Positions 16,930-25,538 are shown, counted from the first letter of the stretch. The stretch: 64,000 nt of DNA from Elioraea sp. Yellowstone (GCF_006704265.1 NZ_VIKA01000002.1:30910-94909); one strand, 5' to 3'. Notes: generated by a model not told the origin, from the letters alone. Translations and numbers: made by a program.

Positions 16930-18912
16930 TCAACGAAGGTAGGACGGCGTGAAGACACGGCGGCCGCGCGACGCACGACGGCGGAGCATGCCGGCAGAGG
17001 GCGGCACGGGATCGGCGGCATCCGTCTGTTCCGGTACCGGTGCAACTGGCCCATCCTCGGTTCCGTCAGCCGCCACCTGCGCCTCGAGGTCACGCCACGT
17101 CGCCTCGGTCCAGCGATCCGCCCCGGCGATCCACGCCGCGGCACGCGCATACACGCGGCAGTCCAGGACCTCGTTGCGCTCCCTCAGCTTCTGCCACTCC
17201 AGCCGGGCGAAGCCGCGCTTGGTGCGCACGCTCACCAGCTGCTCCGCCACCAGCTGCTTCACCCACTCCGCTTCCATGCCGCGCGGCAGGTGGACGTAGC
17301 CGGCGGGGTACACTGTGCCGGCCGCGAGCTCCTCGTCGGTGGGCCGGCTCAGCCGCAGGAAGCGATAGGTCTCGCTCTTGAACGTGGCGACGGCGACGGT
17401 CCAGAGCCGCGCACCGCGGCGCAGCTTGCGCCCACCCTCGGTCACATCGACGTAGCTCGGCCCGACGATCGGCGCGGCACGGTTGAACCCGTCCACGCCC
17501 TTCACCGGCACGACCTGGGCATGCCCGGCTCGGCGCGCCCAGGCATACACCGCCGGCGCCTCGTAGCCGGTGTCGATCGCGAGCTTCGCCAGCCCGAGCC
17601 GCGCGCCACTGGCGTGCGGCCAAGTGCGGCCGAGCAGTGCGGTCAGGCTCGCCCACGTGCCGGCGTGACGGGACCCCATCGAACTCTGTTCGATGGGAGC
17701 CCGATCGGGCCCGCCGTCGATGATGACGTGGTCGACGAACCAACTCTCGAGGCCACGGCCCCAGGCCCAGATCGAGACCTCGATGCGGTCGCGCTGCACG
17801 TCGGCGCCGGCCGTGAGGAACAGCGCGCCCGCCGGCACGATGCCGATCGGCCAGTCCTCGCGGCGCTCATAGAGGCGCTGCCAGTCCGGCGCGTCGCCGC
17901 TCTCCTGCCAGGTCTCGCCGAGCACCGTGTTCTTGAACGTCTTCAGATCCTCGGGCTTGCCCTGCGCGGCCTCCCAATCGCGCGCGATCTGCTCCCACGA
18001 CAGCCACCCCACCGGCGAGTAGAGCGCCGAGATATGGAAGCCTACCGTGTGCGGATCCTCCGCGACCGCGGTCGGGCGCCACTCCCCGCCGGCGAGCATC
18101 GCCGTCTTGTGGTGCTCCTCGATCGCGCCGTCACACGACTCGCAGCGGTACGCCACCGACCGCGGATTGCCCTTCTCCCACCGCAGCCGCTCGAACGTCA
18201 GGACCTGCATCGTCCCGCACTGCGGGCACGGCACGAAGAAGCGGCGCTGGTCGGAGGCGAGGTACTCGCGCTCGATGCGCGACAGCCCGGTGATGGTCGG
18301 CGTCGAGACCAGGAAGGTCTTGCGGCGCCAGCCGAAGGTGCGGGCGCGGGCCTCGGCGAGCGCGATCGGATCGCCCTCGCCCTCGACGTCGCCCGGATAG
18401 GCGTCGATCTCGTCGAGGAACAGGAACCGCGCCGTCATCGAGCGCAGGCCCACGGCGCTGTTCGCCCCCGTCATCACCAGGATGCCGCCGGGGAACTCCT
18501 TCGAGAGCAGCGTGTTGCCGCTGTCGCGGGCGCGCGCCGGGGCGACGCGCTCGCGCAGCACCGGCGTCTCCTCGATCAGCGGGTCGATGCGCTGGCGCGA
18601 GAACCGCTTCGCCAGCTCGACCGTCGGCTGCACCGCCAGCACCGGCGCCGGCACGTGGTGCAGGATGTAGCCCAGCCAGTTGTTTCCCCCCTCCGTGCCG
18701 CCGGTCTGCGCCCCTTTCATGAACACCACCCGCCGGGCGGGATGCACCGCCGAGAGCGCGTCCATGATCGCGCGCAGATACGGCGTGCGGCTGGTACGCC
18801 AGGGACCCGGTTCCGAGGAGGCGCGGCTGCCGAGGATGCGGTGCCGCTCGGCCCACTCCGAGACCGTGAGCTGCGGCGGCGGGCGCAGCATCGCGCCCAT
18901 GCGCCGCCGCAC
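16930..18912 (-). CDS. terL: Terminase large subunit (gpA family) carrying a palindromic insert
   Basis: A 660-residue protein. Residues ~64-74 (VFMKGAQTGGTE) form the deviant Walker A of gpA-type terminases and 163-170 (FLFLDEID) the Walker B. A CPQCG/CESCD zinc pair follows near residues 232-258. The C-terminal half carries nuclease-domain motifs (AGADVQRDRIEVSIWAWG, AIDTGYEAPAVYAWA). It powers DNA packaging and cuts genome ends. Start is a GTG at 18912 or ATG at 18900; neither has a clear ribosome site. Around residues 402-415 a palindromic repeat is embedded in frame, described separately. Confidence 0.95.
   Translation of the reverse strand: MRRRMGAMLRPPPQLTVSEWAERHRILGSRASSEPGPWRTSRTPYLRAIMDALSAVHPARRVVFMKGAQTGGTEGGNNWLGYILHHVPAPVLAVQPTVELAKRFSRQRIDPLIEETPVLRERVAPARARDSGNTLLSKEFPGGILVMTGANSAVGLRSMTARFLFLDEIDAYPGDVEGEGDPIALAEARARTFGWRRKTFLVSTPTITGLSRIEREYLASDQRRFFVPCPQCGTMQVLTFERLRWEKGNPRSVAYRCESCDGAIEEHHKTAMLAGGEWRPTAVAEDPHTVGFHISALYSPVGWLSWEQIARDWEAAQGKPEDLKTFKNTVLGETWQESGDAPDWQRLYERREDWPIGIVPAGALFLTAGADVQRDRIEVSIWAWGRGLESWFVDHVIIDGGPDRAPIEQSSMGSRHAGTWASLTALLGRTWPHASGARLGLAKLAIDTGYEAPAVYAWARRAGHAQVVPVKGVDGFNRAAPIVGPSYVDVTEGGRKLRRGARLWTVAVATFKSETYRFLRLSRPTDEELAAGTVYPAGYVHLPRGMEAEWVKQLVAEQLVSVRTKRGFARLEWQKLRERNEVLDCRVYARAAAWIAGADRWTEATWRDLEAQVAADGTEDGPVAPVPEQTDAADPVPPSAGMLRRRASRGRRVFTPSYLR
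17670..17700. repeat. Palindromic element copy A (inside terL)
   Basis: CCCATCGAAC, loop TCT, GTTCGATGGG: a perfect 10-base stem within the terL frame, flanked by GTGACGGGAC and AGCCC. Read on the coding strand it gives PIEQSSMGSRHA. Shares core, flanks and frame with copies B and C. Confidence 0.8.
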
Positions 18913-18916
18913 ATGC

Positions 18917-19432
18917 TCACGCGTCCGGCTGCCGATCTCCGCCGAGACCTGGGGGGTCGAAGCGATCGGCGGCCTCCGTCAGCAACTCGGTGATGTGCTG
19001 CTGCAGGATGGTCTGCAGCAGGTGCGGATCGACGCCGAGCTCGGCGGCGATCACGCCGGCGACGCGCGCGGGCCAGTTCAGCAGCGCGTCGCGCATCGCC
19101 CCGGCGACCTCGTCGATCGTCGCATCCGCCTCGGCGACGTCCACCAGCCGGCGCTTGCTCTCGTCCAGCGCGAGCCGCTGTGCCTCGACCTTGAGCGCGA
19201 GCTGCGCGACCTTCAGCCGCGCGAACGGCGTGCCGTCGGCGGACGCGCTGCCGCCCAGCGGCGAGCGGCTCGGGTCCGCGGTCTCGACCAGGCGGCGGCG
19301 GGTCTTGTCGATGTCCCACTGCCCGTCCGGCTCGCGGGCGATACGCCCGGCACTCGCGGCCTTGCGCAGCGCCGTCTCGGTGATGCCGATGCGGCGCGCC
19401 GCCTCACGCGTCGACGGAGTCAGCTCTGGCAT
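18917..19432 (-). CDS. terS: Terminase small subunit
   Basis: A 171-residue protein from ATG 19432. The N-terminus has a winged/HTH DNA-binding helix pair (STREAARRIGITETALRKA, then EPDGQWDIDKTRRRL) followed by a long helical domain (KVAQLALKVEAQRLALDESK), as in phage small terminase subunits of the Nu1 type. It recognises the cos/pac site. Directly upstream of terL. The longer frame to 19552 runs through a palindromic repeat and is not favoured. Confidence 0.8.
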   Translation of the reverse strand: MPELTPSTREAARRIGITETALRKAASAGRIAREPDGQWDIDKTRRRLVETADPSRSPLGGSASADGTPFARLKVAQLALKVEAQRLALDESKRRLVDVAEADATIDEVAGAMRDALLNWPARVAGVIAAELGVDPHLLQTILQQHITELLTEAADRFDPPGLGGDRQPDA

Positions 19433-19446
19433 GGCGGCGACTCGGG

Positions 19447-19480
19447 CTCCGGGCGCCCATCGCGGCCTGCCGCGATCCTC
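19447..19480. repeat. Degenerate palindromic element copy D
   Basis: GGGCGCCCATCGCGG, then CCTG, then CCGCGATCC: resembles copies A-C but one arm has lost its GGGA end. It lies in the untranslated stretch between terS and the next gene upstream (19433-19593), in which no gene is evident. Confidence 0.5.
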
Positions 19481-19593
19481 CGCCGCGCGCGGTGATGGAC
19501 GAGGATGCTGCTGGCGAGAGTCGAGAGGCGGATGGGACGATGCGCCGATCACACCGCCGCCCGCGATCTGCGAGCGGCGGTGCGGTCAGACGA

Positions 19594-19815
19594 TCAGGAC
19601 GGGCGGCCGCCGAGAGAAATATGGATCGCGCGCTGGATCACGTCCTCGTCGGTCTCGCCGGGCAGGCGCATCGCCTGGATGCGGTCCCAGGTGTCCTGTT
19701 CGATCGGCACCAGCCAGGTGCCGTCGGCCTGTCGCTGCCCGGTGGAACGGAACGTGCCGATGGTGATGCTCGCGATGGTCTTGTACGTCGCGTCGCTCAT
19801 GCGGATCAGTGGCAT
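19594..19815 (-). CDS. Small prophage protein of unknown function
   Basis: A 73-residue protein from ATG 19815 with a perfect GGAGG six bases upstream. It starts MPLIRMSDATYKTIAS and has a C-terminal TWDRIQAMRLPGETDEDVIQ segment that looks like a ribbon-helix-helix-style pairing region (GETDEDVI is common in small regulators). Possible DNA-binding regulator, low certainty. Its leader contains repeat E, shared with the gene at 21381-21662. Confidence 0.6.
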   Translation of the reverse strand: MPLIRMSDATYKTIASITIGTFRSTGQRQADGTWLVPIEQDTWDRIQAMRLPGETDEDVIQRAIHISLGGRPS

Positions 19816-19835
19816 TGGGGCCTCCATCACGGCGA

Positions 19836-19888
19836 GGGCCATTCCCCGCCGTGACGGACCATTCGCGCTGGTGCGCCGCGCAGCCAAG
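19836..19888. repeat. Leader repeat E
   Basis: About 53 bases nearly identical to 21682-21736, including 19 identical bases GACGGACCATTCGCGCTGG. In both places it begins about 20 bases upstream of a leftward ATG. Its GTGACGG.ACC.AT core recalls the palindromic elements A-C. Confidence 0.75.
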
Positions 19889-19973
19889 TTGAGTACGTGA
19901 TCATAACATTGCGTTCTCGCCGAACGCAGCACCGCCGCCCGCGGTGCGCGAGCGGCGGCGTGGGAGTCGGAGA

Positions 19974-20213
19974 TCAGGCCTCGCCGGGTTCCCAGCGCGC
20001 GAGCGCGCTGGGGTCCCGCGGCGGCGTGAAGGTGAACTCCGCCTGGCCGACGCGATTGCCGTCGCTGTCGTGCAGCGGGCGCGGCCACGCGCCGGCGAAG
20101 CCGAGCCGGTCCATCTCGTCGGCCAGCCGGCGCAGGATGCGCGCGATCTCCGCGGTCGGGCTCGCCATGAAGGCCGCGCCGTCGGTGCGGATACGCAGGA
20201 GGAACTCGCTCAT
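19974..20213 (-). CDS. Small prophage protein of unknown function
   Basis: A 79-residue protein from ATG 20213 (GAGG seven bases upstream; a GTG four codons earlier overlaps the upstream stop). It reads MSEFLLRIRTDGAAF, then EIARILRRLADEMDRLGFAG. Alpha/beta pattern with no recognised domain. Similar-sized genes are common in early regions of alphaproteobacterial phages. Confidence 0.6.
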   Translation of the reverse strand: MSEFLLRIRTDGAAFMASPTAEIARILRRLADEMDRLGFAGAWPRPLHDSDGNRVGQAEFTFTPPRDPSALARWEPGEA

Positions 20214-20221
20214 CGTCCGCC

Positions 20222-21061
20222 TCACCCCGCGACCCGATAGACGGAGTAGGACCCCTTCGCGCCCTCCTTGTTGGGGCCGACCTGGCGCACCCGCTCCAGC
20301 ACCTCGACGGTGATGCCCTTGCGCTTCAGCCCGGCGAGGAAACCGCGCACGGTGTGCGACTGCCAGCCGGTGGCGTCGATGATCTGGGCGATCGTCGCGC
20401 CCTCGGGCCGGCGCAGCAGGGCCAGCACCGCCTCCTGCTTCGTGCCCGCGCCCGCCGTGCGCGGCGCGGTGGGCTCGCGACGGGTGCGCGTGGTCCCGGC
20501 GAGGGCGACACGCAGCGCCTCCATCGGCCCTTCCAGGGCGGCGACGATATCCGTCTCGCGGTTCCCCTCGTCGTCCCAGGCGTCGAGCACCGCCTGGGCG
20601 GCGGCACGCAGGCCGCCCCGCGTTGGCGCCATCGTGGCCGCGGGGGGCGCCTCGGACTCCGTCCCAGCGGTGGTCGCCCCCGCCGCGTCCTCCGCGCCCG
20701 TGGGCGCCGTGTCGGCCTCGTCGGGCGGGTTGTTGTCCGGGCCCTCGATCAGGAACGGATCGACGCCCGCGCGCACGTCCTTCGGCACGTCCTCGCCGTA
20801 GGGCGAGTCATCATCGACGCCGATCGCGGCGAGCCCGGACGGCGTGATCGCGTATTCGGTCATGCCGAGCTCCGTCTTCACGTGCAGCACGTCCGGATCG
20901 CGCGAGACGCCGGTCAGTTCGGCGAGCAGACCGCGCTTCACCAGCGCGGCACACACCTTCTGCAGCGACGCGCCGGGCAGCCGCTTGTGCTTCGTCACCA
21001 ACTTGTCCGGGCGCGCGGCGGCGGCGTTCAGGACCAGGAGGTGGGTATCGGAGAGTGCCAT
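20222..21061 (-). CDS. DUF3489 protein
   Basis: A 279-residue protein from ATG 21061, AGGAGC upstream. The N-terminal ~80 residues form a winged-helix-like unit (SDTHLLVLNAAAARPDKL), the middle is an acidic low-complexity linker, and the C-terminal ~75 residues match DUF3489: KQEAVLALLRRPEGATIAQI then ATGWQSHTVRGFLAGLKRKG, a helix-turn-helix. Likely DNA-binding. Function of the family in phages is unknown. Confidence 0.8.
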   Translation of the reverse strand: MALSDTHLLVLNAAAARPDKLVTKHKRLPGASLQKVCAALVKRGLLAELTGVSRDPDVLHVKTELGMTEYAITPSGLAAIGVDDDSPYGEDVPKDVRAGVDPFLIEGPDNNPPDEADTAPTGAEDAAGATTAGTESEAPPAATMAPTRGGLRAAAQAVLDAWDDEGNRETDIVAALEGPMEALRVALAGTTRTRREPTAPRTAGAGTKQEAVLALLRRPEGATIAQIIDATGWQSHTVRGFLAGLKRKGITVEVLERVRQVGPNKEGAKGSYSVYRVAG

Positions 21062-21159
21062 CGTTCGGGGCTCCTGTGTCGGGGCGGCCCCATGCCGCCC
21101 CTACCGCCCCGAGCCCCGCGGACCAGCGGCCCGTCGGGGCGGTGCGGGCGGGACCCGCG

Positions 21160-21363
21160 TCAGGTCAGGCGGCGGTGCTTGCCGGCGCGGATCTCCGCGA
21201 TCCGTCGCTCCGCATCCGCGGCCGCCTCGGCGGCAGTGGCGAAGGCCCGGTCGCCGTCCTCGTAGCGGCTGGGGATGTGCGCGGCGGGGCCGTGGTCGAC
21301 CTCCTGGTCGATCCCCCACACCCAGCCGTCCCGCGCCGGCTGCAACTCGATGCTGTAGCGCAC
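21160..21363 (-). CDS. Small prophage protein of unknown function
   Basis: A 67-residue protein from a GTG at 21363 preceded by AGGGAG. It reads VRYSIELQPARDGWVWGI, then a helical DADAERRIAEIRAG-like tail. Short strand-strand-helix fold, of the type seen in small phage accessory proteins. No family recognised. Confidence 0.55.
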   Translation of the reverse strand: MRYSIELQPARDGWVWGIDQEVDHGPAAHIPSRYEDGDRAFATAAEAAADAERRIAEIRAGKHRRLT

Positions 21364-21380
21364 CGTCGTCGTCTCCCTGC

Positions 21381-21662
21381 TCACTGCGCGTACTCGCCGC
21401 GGCGGTGACGGGTCCCCATCGCGGCTTGCCGCGATGGGATCCCGTAGGCGTCGGTGATCTGGCGGAGGCGGGTGTTCCAGTCCTTCAGCATCTCGGCGTG
21501 CTCCCAGACCACCGCCTCGGGGTCGGCGCCGAAGTGGTCCGCACTCATCGCCTGCAACTCCGCCACCAGGGCGTCGAACTCCGCCTTCGCCGCCATGAAG
21601 GCCTCCAGGCTCTTCTGCTGGTTGGCGGCTTCGCGGGCTTCCTGCTTCTCGGTCCGGGCCAT
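21381..21662 (-). CDS. Small coiled-coil prophage protein ending in a palindromic element
   Basis: A 93-residue protein from ATG 21662 with GGAG upstream. Mostly helical: EKQEAREAANQQKSLEAFMA, AEFDALVAELQAM. The last ~15 residues (GIPSRQAAMGTRHRRG) are encoded by palindromic element copy B and are therefore probably an appendix rather than part of the fold. Function unknown. Its leader carries repeat F. Confidence 0.6.
   Translation of the reverse strand: MARTEKQEAREAANQQKSLEAFMAAKAEFDALVAELQAMSADHFGADPEAVVWEHAEMLKDWNTRLRQITDAYGIPSRQAAMGTRHRRGEYAQ
21408..21443. repeat. Palindromic element copy B
   Basis: CCCATCGCGGC, TT, GCCGCGATGGG: an 11-base perfect stem within the 3' end of the gene 21381-21662, flanked by GTGACGGGTC and ATCCC. 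It is read in the same frame as copies A and C (..AMGTRH). Confidence 0.8.
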
Positions 21663-21681
21663 CGCGATCTCCGTCTGGCGG

Positions 21682-21736
21682 GGGCCATTCCCCCGCGCGT
21701 GACGGACCATTCGCGCTGGCGCGCACACGAGCCAAG
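21682..21736. repeat. Leader repeat F
   Basis: Second copy of repeat E, about 20 bases upstream of ATG 21662. See repeat E for the shared 19-base core. Confidence 0.75.
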
Positions 21737-21765
21737 CGGAAGGCACGATCCGATGATTGCGATGA

Positions 21766-22350
21766 TCAGGCCGCGTCGATCACATCATGATCCGCGCCGC
21801 GCGCGGCCGCGAGCTCCTGCATCACGGCGAGCGCACGTTGGAACGAGGCGCCCTCGAACTCCCGCTCGCCCTTGCCGCCAGGGCCGTAGCGACCGCCGGG
21901 AATGCGGAGCGTGATCAATTGCGAGGGAAGCTCTGCCTTCGCAAAGTAGCCGATGAGCCTCCGGTCCAACGCGACCAACGCATAGATGTCGAACTCATCA
22001 TGGCGATACACGCGCGCTGCACCACGACCCGCCCGCCTGACGTTGAAAAAGTACGCGGGATTGGCGCGCATGCTCGGCTGAGGATGCCGCGGGTGAAGCG
22101 TCGCCTTCACCTGAACGCGGATCACGCGATCGCCGATATCGACGGCCAGATCGTAGGCCATGCCTTGAGCGGTGGGAAACGCTCGCCAGCCGCCGAGCAA
22201 GAGATCAGCGCAGACGAGATGCTCTGCAGCACGTCCAAGCTCAAGTTCATGGCTGACCTGCCGCACGGAGCCGGCGTGCTGTGGAACCCGCGGCGGCACC
22301 GCGAGCGGGAGTGCGCTCTGATCGAACAAGAGACCGAGCTCGCGCGTCAC
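21766..22350 (-). CDS. PD-(D/E)XK nuclease-like protein
   Basis: A 194-residue protein from a GTG at 22350, overlapping the methyltransferase stop as GTGA. Residues ~38-83 read LGRAAEHLVCADLLLGGW, AYDLAVDIG and IRVQVKAT, matching the catalytic pattern E...D...(Q/E)xK of group-I-intron-type PD-(D/E)XK endonucleases (Glu43, Asp67, Gln80-x-Lys82). Coupling to the methyltransferase suggests a restriction partner or a DNA-processing nuclease. Substrate unknown. Confidence 0.75.
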   Translation of the reverse strand: MTRELGLLFDQSALPLAVPPRVPQHAGSVRQVSHELELGRAAEHLVCADLLLGGWRAFPTAQGMAYDLAVDIGDRVIRVQVKATLHPRHPQPSMRANPAYFFNVRRAGRGAARVYRHDEFDIYALVALDRRLIGYFAKAELPSQLITLRIPGGRYGPGGKGEREFEGASFQRALAVMQELAAARGADHDVIDAA

Positions 22351-23618
22351 GCGGCCACATCCCGCCGACGCACCGTCGCGATGTCTTCGAATGTGCGGTC
22401 TTCCCCCGCCAGCACGGCAGCCTCGCCCGTGGCCTCCTGCCAGCGCTGCACCGCGACGTCGCAGTAGCCGGGGTCGATGTCCATCGCGAAGCAGGTCCGC
22501 CCGATCGTCTCGGCAGCGATGATGGTGCTGCCGCTGCCACAGAACGGCTCGTACACCGCGTCCCCAGGCCGGCTGTTGTTCAGCATCGGCCGGCGCATGC
22601 ACTCGACCGGCTTCTGCGTGCCGTGCACGGTGGCGAGATCCTCGGCGCCGTTGCCGATCGACCACAGCGTGGTCTGGTCGCGCGCGCCCTGCCAGTGACC
22701 GGTCGCGCCCTTGCGCACCGCGTAGAGGCACGGCTCATGCTGCCAATGGTAGTCGCCGCGACCGAGCACCAGCCGCGGCTTGGCCCAGACGATCTGGCTG
22801 CGCACTGCGAAGCCGGCCGCCTCGAGGCTCTCGATCACGGTGCGCGCGTGCACGCCCGCGTGCCACACATACGCAACGTCGCCGGGGAACAGCGCCCAGG
22901 CCTCACGCCAGTCGGCGCGGTGGTCGTTGGCGACACGGCCGGTGCGCAGCGTCGCCGAAACGCCCGCCTCGTTGCGCCAGGACGGGTTGTAGTCCACCCC
23001 GTAGGGCGGGTCCGTGACCATCAGGTGCGGCTGCACGCCGACCAGCAGGCGGTCGACGTCGGCGGGATTGGTGGCGTCGCCGCAGAGCAGTCGATGCCGC
23101 CCGAGCAACCAGAGATCGCCGGGACGCGTCACCGGCTCGGTCGGCGGCTCGGGCGCCGGCGCATCGAGGTCGTTCTGCGCGAGGTCGTTGCCGATCCCGG
23201 CGTCCAGGCTGGCGAGCAGCCGGTCGAGCTCCATGCCGGAGAAGCCGAGCACGTCGAGATCGACCGCCGCCTCGTCGCGGATGCGCGCGATCTCGGCGGC
23301 GAGCAGGGCCTCGTCCCAGCCGGAGTTGAGCGCGATCTGGTTGTCGGCGAGGCGGAGCGCGCGCGCCTGCGCGGGCGAGAGGTGGCCGAGCCGCAGCGCC
23401 GGCACGGTGGCGAGGCCAAGCCGGCGTGCCGCCATCACCCGGCCATGGCCGGCGATCAGCACGCCCTCGGCATCGACCAGCACCGGATTGACGAAGCCGA
23501 ACTCGGCGATCGAGGCGGCGATCTGCGCCACCTGCGCCGCCGAATGCGTGCGCGCGTTCTCGGCGTAGGGCAGCACCCGGTCGAGCGGGATGCTCTCGAC
23601 CTGGAGGCTAGGCCGCAT
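22347..23618 (-). CDS. ParB-domain DNA methyltransferase (DPPY type)
   Basis: A 423-residue protein. Residues ~10-140 form a ParB/sulfiredoxin-like domain with AGHGR at 56-60; residues ~165-400 form a class-beta N6-adenine/N4-cytosine methyltransferase with DPPY at 203-206 and the AdoMet motif FCGSGST at 359-365. Such fusions are common in phages and can protect phage DNA from host restriction. It overlaps the second fusion gene upstream by 11 bases and the nuclease gene downstream by 4. Confidence 0.93.
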   Translation of the reverse strand: MRPSLQVESIPLDRVLPYAENARTHSAAQVAQIAASIAEFGFVNPVLVDAEGVLIAGHGRVMAARRLGLATVPALRLGHLSPAQARALRLADNQIALNSGWDEALLAAEIARIRDEAAVDLDVLGFSGMELDRLLASLDAGIGNDLAQNDLDAPAPEPPTEPVTRPGDLWLLGRHRLLCGDATNPADVDRLLVGVQPHLMVTDPPYGVDYNPSWRNEAGVSATLRTGRVANDHRADWREAWALFPGDVAYVWHAGVHARTVIESLEAAGFAVRSQIVWAKPRLVLGRGDYHWQHEPCLYAVRKGATGHWQGARDQTTLWSIGNGAEDLATVHGTQKPVECMRRPMLNNSRPGDAVYEPFCGSGSTIIAAETIGRTCFAMDIDPGYCDVAVQRWQEATGEAAVLAGEDRTFEDIATVRRRDVAA

Positions 23619-25074
23619 CGGCGAGGGTCTCGGCGCGCTCAGCCGCCACGGCGTCGTACTCGCGGCCGTCGCCCGCGAGCGTGACCGGCAGATCGGGATG
23701 CAGCATGCGCCAGCGCGCGATCGCGAGATCGACGTACTCGGGCGCGAGCTCGATCGCGCGCACGCGACGCCCGGTGCGCTGCCCGGCCAGGACCGTCGTG
23801 CCCGAGCCGGCGAACGGCTCGAACACCACCTCGCCCGCGTCGGTGTAGGCGCGCATCAGGAACTCCGGCAGCGCGACCGGGAACACCGCAGGGTGCTCGG
23901 TCTCGATCCCCCGCGCCTTGTGCCGGGTGATCCGCAGCACGCTGTCGGGGACGCGGAACGGCTGGATCGGCCGCCCCTCATGGGTGCAGCCGCTCATCGT
24001 CCCGTCGGCCCGCCGCAGCCCGGTCATGTGCAGCGGATCGCCCGCCCACTTGCAGGGCACGATCTTGTTCGCCTGCCGCGCCGTGCGGTTGAGGTGGAAC
24101 ACCAGCTCGAAGGCCGGTGCGAGCCGGCCGTTCCAGTCGCCCGGCAGGCCCGGCCCCTGGTCCCAGGCGTAGAGCGCGAAGCGGCGCCAGCCCTGGGCGC
24201 GCATCCACTCGAGCCAGCCACGCCAGTACGGCACCCACTCGCCATCGCGATGGATCAGGCCGAGGTTCACCAGCACCTGGGCGTCATCCGCCATGGCGGT
24301 TGGCAGGTGGCGGAACACGCCCTGCATCAGGGCGTCCCAATCGGAGACCCCACCGATGGTGTACTCGCGCTGGCTGCCATAGGGCGGCGAGGTGAACAGC
24401 AGCGCTGCCCGGTCGTCGGCTATCACGCGCGCCACGCTCGCCGCGTCCGTGCTGTCGCCGCACAGCAGCCGATGCTCGCCGAGCAGCCAGAGATCGCCCG
24501 ACCGCGTCACGGATTGACGTGGCGCCTCCGGCTCGGCGTCCGCCGGGTCGTCCTCCTCGGTCCCCGCTGCGCCGTCGTCACCCTCCCGGACCGCGGGCGC
24601 CGACAGGGCCCCGGGCGCGTCGCCGTCGGTCACGGCCTCGCCAGCCGCCGCGAGGATGTCGTCGAGCTCCGCGGCCGAGAAGCCGAGCGCAGCGAGGTCG
24701 AGGTCCGGCGCCGCCTGCACTGCGGCCAGCGCCTCGCGCAGCAACGCCTGGTCCCAGGTCGCGTTCTCGGCGATGCGATTGTCCGCGAGCCGCAGCGCCT
24801 CCTTCTGCGCCGCCGAGAGATGCTTGAGCACGATCACCGGCACCCGCGCGATGCCGAGCGCGAGCGCCGCTTCGAGGCGGCCATGCCCCGCGATCAGCGT
24901 GCCGTGCTCGTCCACCAGCAGCGGGTTGGTGAAGCCGAAGGCCAGCATGCTGGCCTTGATCTGCTCGATCTGCGCCGCGCTGTGCACCCGCGCATTGCCG
25001 GGATGCGCGCGCAGTTCCGCCACCGGGCGCAGCACGATCTTCGCTGCCATCCAGGGGAGCTGCATCGGCACCAT
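23608..25074 (-). CDS. ParB-domain DNA methyltransferase (TSPPYG type)
   Basis: A 488-residue protein with the same plan as the next gene: ParB-like domain (residues ~12-145, AGHGR at 62-66), an acidic linker, and a methyltransferase with TSPPYG at 228-233 and FAGSGTT near 433. The SPPY form is usual for N4-cytosine enzymes, so the pair may make two different marks. Start is taken at ATG 25074; later ATGs (codons 4 and 9) are possible and none has a clear ribosome site. GCGAACCA repeats lie just upstream. Confidence 0.92.
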   Translation of the reverse strand: MVPMQLPWMAAKIVLRPVAELRAHPGNARVHSAAQIEQIKASMLAFGFTNPLLVDEHGTLIAGHGRLEAALALGIARVPVIVLKHLSAAQKEALRLADNRIAENATWDQALLREALAAVQAAPDLDLAALGFSAAELDDILAAAGEAVTDGDAPGALSAPAVREGDDGAAGTEEDDPADAEPEAPRQSVTRSGDLWLLGEHRLLCGDSTDAASVARVIADDRAALLFTSPPYGSQREYTIGGVSDWDALMQGVFRHLPTAMADDAQVLVNLGLIHRDGEWVPYWRGWLEWMRAQGWRRFALYAWDQGPGLPGDWNGRLAPAFELVFHLNRTARQANKIVPCKWAGDPLHMTGLRRADGTMSGCTHEGRPIQPFRVPDSVLRITRHKARGIETEHPAVFPVALPEFLMRAYTDAGEVVFEPFAGSGTTVLAGQRTGRRVRAIELAPEYVDLAIARWRMLHPDLPVTLAGDGREYDAVAAERAETLADAA

Positions 25075-25090
25075 CCAGGCTGTGAAGGAG

Positions 25091-25195
25091 TGCGAACCAC
25101 GTGCGAACCATGGCGGCCGCAGGTGCGAACCATGCGGCCCATGGTTCGCAGCTAACCGATTGAGATCACGCGGAAAGAGTGCGAACTGCGAACCA
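25091..25195. repeat. GCGAACCA repeat cluster
   Basis: GCGAACCA occurs at about 25092, 25103, 25125 and 25188, a truncated GCGAACT at 25181 and an inverted TGGTTCGC at 25142-25149. The first four lie in the 5' leader of the leftward methyltransferase gene. Could be operator sites or replication iterons. Confidence 0.8.
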
Positions 25196-25538
25196 TATTT
25201 TCAGACTGGCGCTAGGCCCGTCCGGCGCGCCCGCCCCCGGCATAAGGAACGGTGCCAGAAGGAACCATGTTTTCTGCGGCTTACCGAGCCGTCCGTTGCG
25301 CTAGCGTCTCTCGCCGTTCGTTCCGTGCTCCGAAGTGTCCAGGGTTCCTGCGGCTTTCCGGGAGGGCGTCGTTTCCGCTCCAACACGCGGGACTACGCTC
25401 ACTCGAGTCCCGCACCCGATCCGTGCGCCCGCAGGCGCGACTTCACCGAGTAGCGACAGGGTACGAGATATGAGTTTCACTCGACAACACGACATTCTTT
25501 CGCGCGAGCACGTTTCTCTTCGCTCGCGAAGGATGATC

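Noticed and set aside
14138..18993. Long rightward frames opposite portal and terminase
   Set aside because: Same reason: shadow frames of portal, protease and terL, with no ribosome sites and no similarity to known proteins.
25091..25195. CRISPR array
   Set aside because: The repeated unit is only 8-10 bases with irregular spacing of 0-50 bases; no spacer-sized regular pattern. No CRISPR array or cas genes were seen in the window.
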